From positions 17,084,501-17,148,500 of the forward strand of contig NC_091112.1 in NCBI RefSeq assembly GCF_024713975.1: DNA of 64,000 nucleotides. The letters are read 5' to 3'. Positions within the stretch are counted from its first letter, which is position 1, and each line of letters starts with the position of its first letter. The notes below the pieces were generated by a model. The model was given only the letters and a program-made list of their open reading frames with translations, ran no database searches and was not told the DNA's origin. The stretch is from Paralichthys olivaceus. Taxonomy: Eukaryota; Chordata; Actinopteri; Pleuronectiformes; Paralichthyidae. The position numbers and the translations under genes are program-made. Positions 52,949 through 64,000 of the stretch are shown here, in pieces.

Positions 52949-55900
52949 ATGTCCTCCGGTGATGCCTCGGAGCAGGGTCGGCGGGTCAGCGTGCTGTCCT
53001 GGGATCAGGTGCGGCGTCTGGACGCCATCCTGGGGGAGAGCGTCCCGATCCACGGCCGCGGAAACTTCCCCACGCTGTCCGTGCAGCCCCGGCAGATCGT
53101 CCAGGTGAGACCCCCCATCCACACAGCTCCTCGGAGTTTAGCTCTACACGAGGCTGCATGACACGAGTGATGGAGTAGGGGAATAAAAACGTGCATCACA
53201 GTCTACAATACAATTAATGTACTTTTCTTTCTTTAATTTTGGAGAAAATAGCCAAGTGGAACTTTTTTGGTTTGACTTGGTGTGGTGAACATACAGTAAA
53301 CCAAGGGGTAGAGTATATGAACATCGCCCATAACTTATTCTGATTAAATACATCCCTTGGATTTATATTATTTATGGGTGTTTGTATGATCGGTCTTGAT
53401 TCAGGCTGCAGTGCTCCCTTGTATGTCAATTAAAAAAGTTTTTAAGGTAAGGAGATTTGTCTACCAGATTGAAGACATCCATCAATCCCCCTCCTATGTC
53501 TTTTAGATATTCAATAATCATGTTACTAATCAGCTGACATGGATTTATTATCTGTCCTGTTAACTTTGTTGAATCAGACACTAACTTGTTGAAAAGTCCC
53601 ACAACAATTAAAGTTCTGTCCCAAGAATAATGTCTCTGCATTGGTGCACAGACTCTTGATGTCTGATTTCTTAAAAGTAGAAATTCACTTGTCGCTGTAG
53701 CCATGATATAAACAGGACCTTTGCTCATCTCAGTTTTTTGTGCACTGAAACACAAAGTTGCAGCTGCTTGTATTTGTGCGGTGATTTAGTGGCAGAGTTG
53801 ATCACACTTAAAAAAAGACATGCGATCAGTCATAATCTTAACATTAGAGTGGGGGATGATCTAACAGCGTGACTTCAGTTTTCCACTAGCTCACTAATGC
53901 CTCTTGCTCCTTGAGTCATTTTGTTTCACAGCTCTCGTGAAAATGAGGGAGGGATAATAACTGAGCTGTATTTACTAAAGGGGAAAGGGACTGGGATGCA
54001 ATTTTCCTTTAAGATGTTATTATATTTGAATGTATTTGCCTGTAATCTGGGGTTCATATTTCACTTGAGTGATTCATATTTTCTCTGGTGATCCTGCAGG
54101 GAAGAAAGACCCTCACCCACACATACGTAACATTTCAAGTTCCTCTATAATCATGGGGGCCCAACCATCTGTACTGAGCAACCCAACTAATGTCTTTCCT
54201 TCACAACATAATCCAGTGGACAACAGGGACCCCCTCACTTTTTTTTCTTTCCAGAGTACTTTTTACGGAGCTTTTAACAACCAGCTCTTGGGAAATAAAC
54301 CCACTGCTGATGAGAGGCCACAGGGTCTCCAGTATCTGTCCTGCCTGAGGTGGCTGTAGCATGACCCAGAGTACAAAGATACACATTTAAGTCATTCAGA
54401 ATTGTTTTTTGTAAATGGCCTGAATATTGTTTCAAGTTATTTGGTGAGGCTCAAATTAGCAGGAAAAAACTTGCTAATGCTTGGGTAAACAAAAAAATAA
54501 ATAAAATTGAGGAGTTTCTGAACTTTTTGGGGGAGATACAACCAGTTTATCTAGTTTTTCCTTAGCAACCAAATTTGAGGTAATATAACATCTCATTTTG
54601 TCAGTTTAAGATATTATTCAGCTACAGCTCTGTCTGGTGCATATGCTCTGCACTGCTGCTGTGCTGTCATAACACATTTATTACTTACACCATATTTCCA
54701 AAACATGCTCAATCCCATTAGCATAATGCACCTGTATGTATAGATCTGAAAAGTCTGCACTGTGTCACCACACTGCGACAACATTCATTAGTGAGAAATA
54801 AAATTAGATGCCATGTTCTCTTTCATAGAATATGTTGAGCAGGTTTCAGGTTTCTGATTTTCATACCATATGGACACAAATGGAAACCAGTGGCTGCCTG
54901 GAAGAAGGAAGGAAAAAAAAACACATTGAGAGATCAAAACCACTATGATATGTTTTGGAAAATGGTTGACAGTAATGTGAGGTATTTATGATTCATGGTA
55001 AATGGGCTTAAACATGCAAATAAACAAACACCAGTCTGCTCCTTTAATTTCAATTATTTTTAGCCTTCGCACCAGACAGAAACGTCTGCTTGAGACAGAT
55101 AGAGATGATTTCGGAGCCTGTCCTGTCATCACGTATTGGGTAAGGCGATCACGCTCCCAGAGAGTCGGAGGAGCCCCTCTCAGTGGTGGGTTTGTCTGGG
55201 GGCCACATTTAAATAACATCTGTTTGTGGTCTGGTTGTGAGTGAGCCATGGGAGCAGTAAAGGGAAACTTTTACTGTTACTGACACTTCTGTACTCTGTA
55301 CTTTATTTAATGCTGACAGTCATCAACCCACAGTCGGTGTAATTGGGAGCCATACATTTTCACTCAGCACACCATACCTACATCCTATGTAGTTTACGCA
55401 CTTGGTCGTATTATACGACATGATGATAATCACAGATACTCATGAGTGTGTCATGTGTTATGTAACTTCTGTTGGTTTGTGTGTCGGGGCGGAGGTATGA
55501 GGGCCAGTGTGTTTTTGTTGGCCACCAAGAGGGTTGTTTCTTATTCCAGCTCTGCAAACTATCATATTTTAACTAAATGGTTGTGTCTACAGTATAGGGT
55601 CCAATAGTGTGAGACCAGTTTCCTTGAATGGGAAATCCATTTCAGATTTTGGACCCATGGTAGCTTTCTTTTTCATGTTTTCTACTCAGAGACCTGCTCC
55701 CACCATTGTGCTTTTCATGTCTTTTTTTCTTTTTTAACTGGAATTAATACTCCACCTTCCTGCATGGTAGTGAGTTGCCGTGATTCGGATTAGTGCCCGT
55801 AATAACACCGGGCTCGTGGGTTAGGCAACGTATCAGTGTGGTAAATGAAAACCAGTCACCGGACTCCACTGTGGCCTTTGCCAGACTGTAAACTAACTCC

Positions 55901-58900
55901 TCACTAGGCTATTGTTGTGAGATTGAGCAACATGAAGATGCCACATGCCTCCAGTTGTCCCTGGAGAGGGTAACCTGGGAGGAAGTCAGTCTAGATTGTT
56001 TGTCATTTCACATTCTAATTATTAGCTGTCAGATTCTTGCACATCGTGGAGCTTTTCAGGGATCAAAACTTAATTTGGATCAAGTTAAATTGGTGTTTCT
56101 GTGTTTGATACTGTCTTTTTCTGCCGAAATGGATAATGCTGCTCAATAAGAGCTCACTGTTTTTATTTGTTCTTTAAATATCACAACTTTTAGAAACTTG
56201 AAAATGCTATAGTTAATGACAGAGGATGGAATGACAACATGGAGTTCAACACATTACTAACATGAAGATGATTTAGTGTGAGCCATTTTGCGCTGGTTGC
56301 AGGGGGTAGATAGCAAGTTTGGAAATAGTTTTATTTTACTGTTAAATCACAGACACAACTTCAGGCTATAAAAGGATAACTACTCTTACCATAGCTTTCA
56401 CTCTCAGACGTTTTATCTGTCTTGGCTAGCTCCTTGAATCTTATACAACATCCTCAAATGGGTCCTTTGGATCCAATCCTGGACATTAAAAGGTCTGTGA
56501 ACCTTTGAAGCACACGAACAAATCCTTCACTGAAAACACACATCACAAAGAGAAGAAACAGCTTCACGTTTCAGCTTGTGAGTCACTCTGGTCTAAGCAT
56601 TCAGGTGAAATGACCACCCTTGCAAAGGAAATTCAAGGAGGGGAAAAGCAATCATCATCATCCCCCGCCGCCTGCCAAGCTACTGTACGACTGACTGGCT
56701 GGGTTAGTTTTGGAGTGGATGCGAAGGTCAGGGGCTTGTAACTTCTCATTCGCTGTCGCCGTTTCCTTGGCACAGGATCTGACTCGCTGCCCAGAGCTCT
56801 TATTGGCGTCCAGGGTACTATGGGCTGGTAAATGGCTGGGTCATTTTAAACTGCCATAATAAAAGCACATTTAGGCTGCAGCTTAAATTAAGTACTCAAG
56901 GAAACTATTGCGACTGGGGCAGGAGAGTGGAGAGACTGTTATGTGTCGCCAAGGCGTTGTCAACACCAGACAGTCTGGTGTGTTTGCGGCTCTTTTTACA
57001 AGATTTTTCTGCTCGGACGTCAGCGGAAGTGTCTCCCTCACTCAACTCACCAGGTGCTAGTCTGTCATGTGGGAAACGTACGAACCTGCTTTATGAGTGC
57101 TGAAGGATGGTGGGGGTGTTAGAGCTGTGCTTCGACGTACATTCTTTTCAGGACACCCAGACGGCCAGATTCTGGCGTGCTGTTAACTCGGACCAACAGT
57201 TTAAGTTTGAGGTCAGAGCCAATATTGCTGCGGGTTCCCCTTTGCAGGATAATGAAGAAATGCCAACTCAACTTTTCTGCTGTGTGTCAAGTGCTCTGTG
57301 TATTTTCACTCTATCCCATTGGAGTTTGTAGTTATATGGTTTCTTTACCAAGTTTTATTACACAGTTCAATATAGATAGCTTGCTGTTAATATTCTTAAC
57401 TCTTTTCATCTCTCTCAGGGTTTAGGTGGCAGAAAACTGGCAGATAAACACATGCATTAATAAAATGTGTATTTTTGAAGGTATGCTGTGACATTTTCTC
57501 TTGTCTGTGTACAGAACCATATGAATGAGTCAAGCATAGTATTAACAGAAGAGGCTAAGGGAAGCCGCTAGCATGGAGCGTGTGTGTTAGGGCGAGTTGT
57601 TTTCTGTAACAATTTTTTTAATAAAAGCTTTTTTTCTAACTCAGTACTATTAATGTGAACCATTTCTAGCTCTAGGTTGCTAGCCATGAGTATTATTCAC
57701 ATGTATCACATAACTAACCCCAAAACCATCTCTTTGCCTGCAGATTAAACAATCAGACACAGCATGTACAAATATGAATCATTCCTTTAACACAAGCGCC
57801 TGAAATAGGATACAAAATTTGAGAGCTGAAACTGTTTGCTGCAAATGTAAGGAACCTGAAGAGACGACAGCAGGTGTGGTCAAAGGGAGGAAAAACTAAT
57901 TGCAATATAAAGTAAACCAAATATGCAAGAAAACTACATGTTGTGCATTAACACAAGTCCATCCTCTGTAGCTGCCACACAGATGAGCATTATTGACAAG
58001 AGATTTATTGGATTAATATTATAGTTATAAAAGTTTAATAGACAGGATTACATGGCTGGCTGGATAGCGGTCTGCCTACATATATTGATAGCTGTGAGAA
58101 TTTCTAATGGGCAGCTGTGTTTTGGATTTCTTGTTTCGCTGTTTTCTCCGCTCTGTGTCATTGGAGTGATGCAACGTCTCAGCTGTCTGTAGCTCAGCAG
58201 TTTTCCCAGGCATCGCTGCAGTGCAGGCATGGTGTGTGTTCCAATAATCAGATACAACTTCTTACTTTCCAAAGAGTATCCAACAGCAATGGGCTCGCAT
58301 TTTCTCAATATAGGCTATGTGTTGAAAAGTTCACTGCTTTGTGAATCTGGAGCAGACAGGCACTGACATGTTGCCCTCCACAGCTTACCTCTGATTCAGG
58401 TTCTAAACTAATTAGAGCTGCACTGTACATTAAGTGGGGCACCCTCTGGCAACAGGATCAGTTTAGGTTCACTCAATTCTTCCCCTCTGTCTCTTTATCT
58501 TTCAGGTGGTCAGGGCTCGACTGGAAGAGAGGGGCGTGGAGGTCCGTGATGTTAAGCTGAATGGCTCGGCAGCCAGCCATGTTCTGCACCAGGACAATGG
58601 TCTTGGCTACAAAGACCTGGACCTGATTTTTGGCCTAAATCTAACTGATGACAAAACCTTCCGGCTGGTGAAAGATGTGGTGCTAGACTGCCTGGTGGAC
58701 TTCTTGCCTGAAGGGGTGAGCAGGGAGCGAATGACAGCCCTCACCCTGAAGGAGGCGTACGTGCAGAAACTGGTGAAAGTTTGCAATGAGACAGACCGCT
58801 GGAGCCTCATCTCACTGTCCAACAACACCGGCAAGAACGTGGAGCTAAAGTTTGTGGACTCCCTGAGACGACAGTTTGAGTTCAGTGTTGACTCCTTCCA

Positions 58901-59531
58901 GATCACTCTGGACTCATTGCTCCTCTTCGACCGCTGCTCAGAGACGGCCATGTCTGAGACCTTCCACCCCACAGTGCAGGGGGAGAGCATGTATGGAGAC
59001 TTTGAGGAGGCTCTGGGTCACCTTCGCTCCCAGACTATCGCCACCCGCAGCCCAGAAGAGATCAGAGGCGGCGGGCTGCTCAAGTACTGCCACCTGCTGG
59101 TGCGCGGCTTTCGGCCATCCTCCGAGGCGCAGATGAAACAGATGCAGCGCTACATGTGCTCGCGCTTCTTCATCGACTTCCCTGACATAAGTGAGCAGCA
59201 GAGGAAACTTGAGGGCTATCTGCAGAACCACTTTGCGGGCATGGAGCACAAGCGCTATGAGTACCTGGTGACGCTGAGGCGGGTGGTGGACGAGAGCACT
59301 GTGTGTCTGATGGGCCATGAGCGCAGACAGACGCTGGCACTTATTTCCGCACTGGCGCTGCGTGTAATGGCAGAACAGAATGCTATCCCTGCTCTGTCCA
59401 ACATCACCTGCTACTACCAGCCAGCCCCCTATGTCAGAGATGTCAACTTCAGCAATTACTACGTGGCACAGGTTCAGTCGCACATGGCCACATTCAGTAA
59501 CTCTTATCAAACGTGGCTGCCTTGCAGCTAA
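52949..59531 (+). CDS. tent5b: terminal nucleotidyltransferase 5B (FAM46B)
   Basis: TENT5 proteins are non-canonical cytoplasmic poly(A) polymerases that extend mRNA tails. Two coding exons, 52949-53104 and 58506-59531, join in phase 0 across a 5.4 kb intron to give 393 residues (human TENT5B 425). The start is placed by the family N-terminus [18 protein letters not shown], which begins 13 residues in. The nucleotidyltransferase GS motif is Gly72-Ser73 (GSAASHVL) and the metal-binding pair is Asp89/Asp91 (KDLDLIF). Further family blocks are [79 protein letters not shown] and the C-terminal TWLPC. Divergence in the last 40 residues ([20 protein letters not shown]) keeps the NYY motif. The frame is open 72 codons upstream to another ATG at 52733. 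Assignment to B rather than A/C/D rests on the N-terminus and synteny. Confidence 0.95.
53105..58505 (+). other. tent5b intron 1
   Basis: This is a GT-AG intron of about 5.4 kb. It contains two GC-richer islands without plausible genes, at about 55030-55250 and 56630-56990, which could be regulatory. The remainder is AT-rich with no repeat I can name. Confidence 0.5.
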
Positions 59532-60166
59532 GCAGTGACTTATGATGTCTGGAGAGCTTTCTGTTTTAACTTTACATTGATGTAAGCTGAGCACTTATCG
59601 TGCTTGGTTGCTCTGTAGCAATGAGGCTTTTTGCTATAAGGCCCAGTGTGAACAAAAAGGAATTAATGGTTCTTTTTCTTTTTTCTTTTTGCCAAATCTT
59701 ATCTCAAAACCATTCCACTAAGTTATATTGATTAATACTGCTGTAAACAATTCTCATTCGAGCCATTATAATTATATCATTTTTCTGTTGGCATTTTATA
59801 TCCAGTGTGGACATACGTGGACAAATGAAGGGTTGATATGTGACAGAGGGACTTTGCTAGTTCTGTTTCAGGTCTGATGGAGGCTTGTGTATTGTGTCTT
59901 TAATGAAATGTAAATACTCGGTATGAAACCAGAAAGATGTTTTTCGTTCTGTCTGTGGTTTCAGCTTACCTGATTGAGAGAAGTTAAGGACCAAAGAAAT
60001 CATTTTCTTGTTTAGCATGACAAACAGAGACTGTATGTGGTTCCAAGTGCCTGAAATTGACCAATGTCTTTATAGAAGTTACAATGTAAGAACTGTTTTT
60101 GAAACTGTTTTCATCCAGGTTGCTGTAAATTTCTATATCAAGGGTCAAGGTATTTGTTTTTAAATC

Positions 60167-60172
60167 ATTAAA
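60167..60172 (+). terminator. Possible polyadenylation signal of tent5b
   Basis: An ATTAAA variant hexamer lies about 640 bp past the tent5b stop and is followed by an A-rich stretch and a T-rich stretch. No AATAAA is seen between the stop and this site. Confidence 0.35.
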
Positions 60173-60189
60173 AAAATGACAGAAAAATA

Positions 60190-61835
60190 GAAAAGATGTT
60201 GTCTTTTTTTCCATTTTCATCGTGAAAGTAGAATGAGGACATATGCTCCAGTTGGCTTAAATTATTCTAGGGATGTGCGTCATGAATACATTCTCCCTCT
60301 CCTTATCTCACTGTCTCTGTTTCTATGTCTCTATAGACCTCTTCGTCATTATCTACCTTTCACTATCTTCCTCAGTCACACACAAGCGCCACAGTGTGTT
60401 GTCTGTGTTCCATCTGCCAAACACTGACTGGCCTCACACAAACACTTACTTGTTCAAGCTCTGTGCATCCCCCACCCCCCAAATGGATTCCCCTGAGTCT
60501 AAGCACTATACATTAGCCATTTCCTTCCACTTGTCCAACGAGGGGTTTCCTTGGCCTCCTTTCAGAAAGGGGAGCTCCGAGGGGGCAGCGGAGGACCAGG
60601 TGGTGAAATGGGTCTTCTGGCTTTTCAGCAATTGTTCCAGCACTTCACTTCCTGGATGATCCCAACAGTTCAGTATTTCATCCTCTCTTAGACCAGCATT
60701 CCTACCTGTTGACATTTTATCCTAATTTATTTTGCATCATGGACGTTTCCTTGAGATTTGTGGAGGGCATAGCTGGGACACACACCTGTTTGCTGTTGCC
60801 TCTGATGGTGACAGAAAGCATGTGGCCATAAAGCAAGTGCTGGAACACTTGAGCACTCACTGATTTTTTTATAAAAATTAATTTGGAGACAAAGCGTCTG
60901 TCAGAGTGATTAAGGGGCGAGATAGAAATGTGACAAGGGAAATTTCCCTCCGAGAGTAAGCTGTCAGACTTGTTTTTTAACTGCTACAGAAACATTTAAA
61001 GAAGCCTAGGACACCTCTGGAGAATTCCTCTGGAATAAACATGTCGTTTTGCTGCAGCTGAGTTGGAGCTTTTCTTATCTTTAACAAACCAGTGATTCCT
61101 GCGCCTAGTGACCAGACCCCAAGAGTCAACAAGAGAGCTGTGAGGTGCATCTCTGGAAACATTGTGAAGATTCAATTGCTAATATTAATTTTCAGCCAGA
61201 CAATGCTTGTGTGTTGCTCTGTTGCATCACAACTTTGGTCCAGATTGACTCTCAACAACTACTGGATGGATGTCTTGTAAATTTGAATCACTCCTGTTGA
61301 ATTTTGTTATCTAACACTAAAGCTACCATTTTTTAGTGAAATGTCTCAACAGCTATTGGATTTGAATATTGGGTATTACCTTGGTTTTTCCAGTGGTAGC
61401 TACAACCAGAGCATCATTTCCAGGACTGTGAAGGGCAAATGTAACTCAGAATGTAATATTATGGTTTCTTTAATATGTTTAATAACCTTTGGTCCAAAGC
61501 GACTCAAGTACTTTGATTGCACCTCATGTGCAAACTCAAATTCTGCACATTTTTTCACTTACAACTACCAGTATGGTAAATCTTTGACTGGACTGGGTTA
61601 TTTTCTACAGACAGCCCCTATTTGCCATGAAGTGTCAAAATAAGGCCAAACCTTGAGTTTATTCAATACTTTGATTCATGACAGAGTAACTCAGCTGTAC
61701 TTTTGTACTTTGTTTAGCTTTAAATACTACATTTTACATCATTTTATACACCACAACTTCAACATTGTCATTGTGTGATCATTCTGTAGTGCGATGCTGA
61801 AGGTAGCATTTAGCTCTGTTGCTACTGTGCAGCCT
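60190..61835. other. Downstream flank of tent5b, nothing recognised
   Basis: No exon of the next gene expected from mammalian synteny (for example slc9a1) was recognised. A short C-rich stretch is present near 60470. Confidence 0.35.
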
Positions 61836-62000
61836 CTAAAGCTGTTTTCAGGCATGAACTCTGGAAAATGTCATGCTCAATTTTTCACATATGAAGAACA
61901 AAGCAGGAGATTGTCCGGGTCAGACGCATTCACAACAACAGGAAATTGACCTGTTGAGGAGTGGTGTCTGGGTAGAGCATGCAGGAGGCATGATTATAAT
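61836..62000. repeat. Dispersed MITE-like repeat, further copy
   Basis: AAAGCTGTTTTCAGGCATGA, ACTCTGGAAAATGTCATG, GAACAAAGCAGGAGATTGTC, then CACAACAACAGGAAATTGAC and AGAGCATGCAGGAGGC parallel the copy at 1296-1470 in the same order. An AATAATAAC run follows. Confidence 0.6.
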
Positions 62001-64000
62001 AATAATAACAATAATAATGATGATATCTGTATAGATTCTGATATGGAAATTGAATTTGAATTGCTGTTGTTGTGGCACAATTAACCTTAAAACTTAATAT
62101 AGGGTTTCTGCCAATTTTTCTTCTTCTGCTCCAACACAGTTTCTCTAATGGTAGCTGAAGTGTTTTCAAAGTCACGATAGACTTGAGGCAAGATAGCTAC
62201 ACTTGTTTTTCCTGGACAAATACCACACATAAATATGACACTGTGGTAAGCACTGTGGTTCATACTGTTCCACAGCTCTCAACAGCTTGGCCTCCTCACC
62301 CCAGGCTTCTCCAGTCTACGTGGGTGGGCCTCTGTTGGTTTGACTCCCACCACAGACACTGGAGCTCAAAAGGTCCTGTTATCATTTTATCCCACCATTC
62401 TGTGTCTGTCTGCTGCGAAGAGTAATCTGTGTCTGACAACTGCAGTGTGCACTTTTTTGGGGGATGCAGTAGGTTTGCGTGTCTGATTAGATTAAGGTGG
62501 TGAGCGATACCACCTGGGGCATGATGGGAAGGGTCAGGATGAGTTTTGGAGCTGCGAGTCGTCTTCAGCGTAACAAGCCGTTCACCATAGTCAACTCTCA
62601 GCTCCTTATCTGAGTATATTGGCTGCCTGGGGAGATTGTGTAAGAAAAACAAATTTGCTCGGATGCAACACGGGTGGCTGAATCTTAAACACAAATGAAC
62701 GCAGTGAACTTTAAATAGCGTGCCTGAAGGAGGAGGATAAAGGAATATCATAGGAGGTGGGTTGAAGGGAAAATGAGACAGGAAATCAACAATCAAAAGA
62801 CATATGTTATATCAAAGATACTGTGTTTTCCCAGTTTCTAATTGCCAAGTTTCATAAAAGTACCATATGTGCAAAAATCCAAGATTGAGATATCATAAAA
62901 GCATATAAAAATGTTTTTATTCGACAATGCTTGAATCAGATTGATACTAATTTCAGTCTTTAAGCTGAAGAATGAAGGAAGTGGTGCAGGTTTTGTCTCA
63001 TAAAGCTTGTTTTACAGGACTGGGTGGCACTGCTCCATCTATTATCATGTCGTTAGCGAGAGGGTCCCGGGAAATCACAGATTTCTATTTGGAGGATCTA
63101 TGGATATTCCGAGCGGCTTCACCATGGTGATGTTTATTTGTTGTCCTGAATGCAAAGGGTATGCCTGTACCATACAGCTCGCAATAAAAACTATGTATTC
63201 ACCTTTGGCTTTTGTGGTATTTCTCTGAGCCACAAAATGAGTTAAATATGTGTTTATTGGGGAAACTTGTATCAGTCAAAGGTGAAAATTCATGGCATTT
63301 ATGTGAAAAGTATAAAAATCCACAAGCAACAAAACTTTCACATGGACTGATTAAGGGATAAAATATGACTCATTCGTGAGTAAATTTTAATTAGTCAGAG
63401 TCTGAAGTTGAGAGTTTATTCTTGATGTTTAAAACAAAAGCAGAGCACCAGTGTCTGGAATAGAGCCCGACCAGTGCCACTACTGAGAAGGAGGAGAAAG
63501 AATGTCAATATACAAAACAAGATGTTAATGATGATAATAATGTGACACACTCAACACATGTGTGGTTATCCTTTAGATTTTGGTTGTGGTTGCCTTGCGT
63601 CTCAATCCTAATAATACTAATTAGAATAATTATAATTATTTATAATACAAAACTCACTGTCATCACAGGGAGCAGACACAACAAACAAGATGAAGAAACT
63701 GAATTGAGAACTTGAGAAATGTTTGATATTAATCATGGAGCTAGACCAATGCAAATAGGCTTCCTCTTCAAAATGCTCCTCTGGATTGACATGTGTGCAT
63801 GGCCACACATTCTCTGCACTATTTTGCATGCACCAGCATGTCTCTGTCAATTTCCCCCTGGCAAGAATGTGCATAGTCTCCAGTGAACCACTTGTGCATG
63901 TGAATGGCATTCAGATCCAATGTTAAAATAGTTAGAGCAGAATAAATACGCCATGCATATTATCAAAGCACCATGTAGTTTGCATTTTCTCTACATGTAT
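62001..64000. other. Right-edge gene-free stretch
   Basis: A 166-codon minus-strand open frame (62296-62796) and several shorter ones occur, but none shows a family signature or conserved-looking motif. No RNA gene or repeat family is recognised. Confidence 0.35.

Noticed and set aside
58607..59594. Antisense frames opposite tent5b exon 2 (127 and 218 codons)
   Set aside because: They are mirror frames of a strongly biased coding exon with no independent signature.
62296..62796. 166-codon minus-strand open frame as a gene
   Set aside because: There is no recognisable domain and no codon or splice evidence, and the frame begins in low-complexity hydrophobic sequence. It is probably random.

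Overview
The window is vertebrate nuclear DNA, almost certainly from a ray-finned (percomorph-type) fish. It has split genes with GT-AG introns, long AT-rich non-coding stretches, and repeat families I associate with teleost genomes. Five protein-coding genes are recognised. Their relatives NUDC, NR0B2, KDF1, ZDHHC18 and TENT5B cluster on human chromosome 1p36.11 (from memory). No prokaryotic features, CRISPR arrays, tRNA or rRNA genes were seen.

Layout. 893-3794 (-): nudc, eight coding exons, with the terminal exon probably beyond the left edge. 5366-6709 (+): nr0b2 (SHP), two exons, head-to-head with nudc. 10293-14348 (-): kdf1, three coding exons plus a short piece of 5' UTR. 16306-22276 (+): zdhhc18, eight exons, with a probable alternative C-terminal exon at 25562-25885 giving a longer isoform. 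26-52.5 kb: about 26 kb without a recognisable intact gene, made of decayed transposon copies and unannotatable AT-rich sequence. 52949-59531 (+): tent5b, two coding exons split by a 5.4 kb intron. 60.2-64 kb: nothing recognised.

These genes do not form one pathway. They are a conserved syntenic block: a dynein/Hsp90 co-chaperone (nudc), an orphan nuclear-receptor corepressor (nr0b2), an epidermal differentiation factor (kdf1), a Golgi palmitoyltransferase (zdhhc18) and a non-canonical poly(A) polymerase (tent5b).

Most notable observations: (1) a ~166 bp, ~94% identical copy of part of kdf1's main coding exon lies in inverted orientation inside kdf1's own intron, embedded in a dispersed-repeat array; (2) a textbook U12-type AT-AC intron in zdhhc18; (3) a second, ZDHHC14-like C-terminal exon 3.3 kb past the zdhhc18 stop codon; (4) a 1.27 kb non-autonomous LTR retroelement with a proline-tRNA-type primer-binding site; (5) several MITE families present in multiple copies. 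All exon boundaries were worked out by eye from splice signals, reading phase and remembered family sequences. No alignment or search was run.
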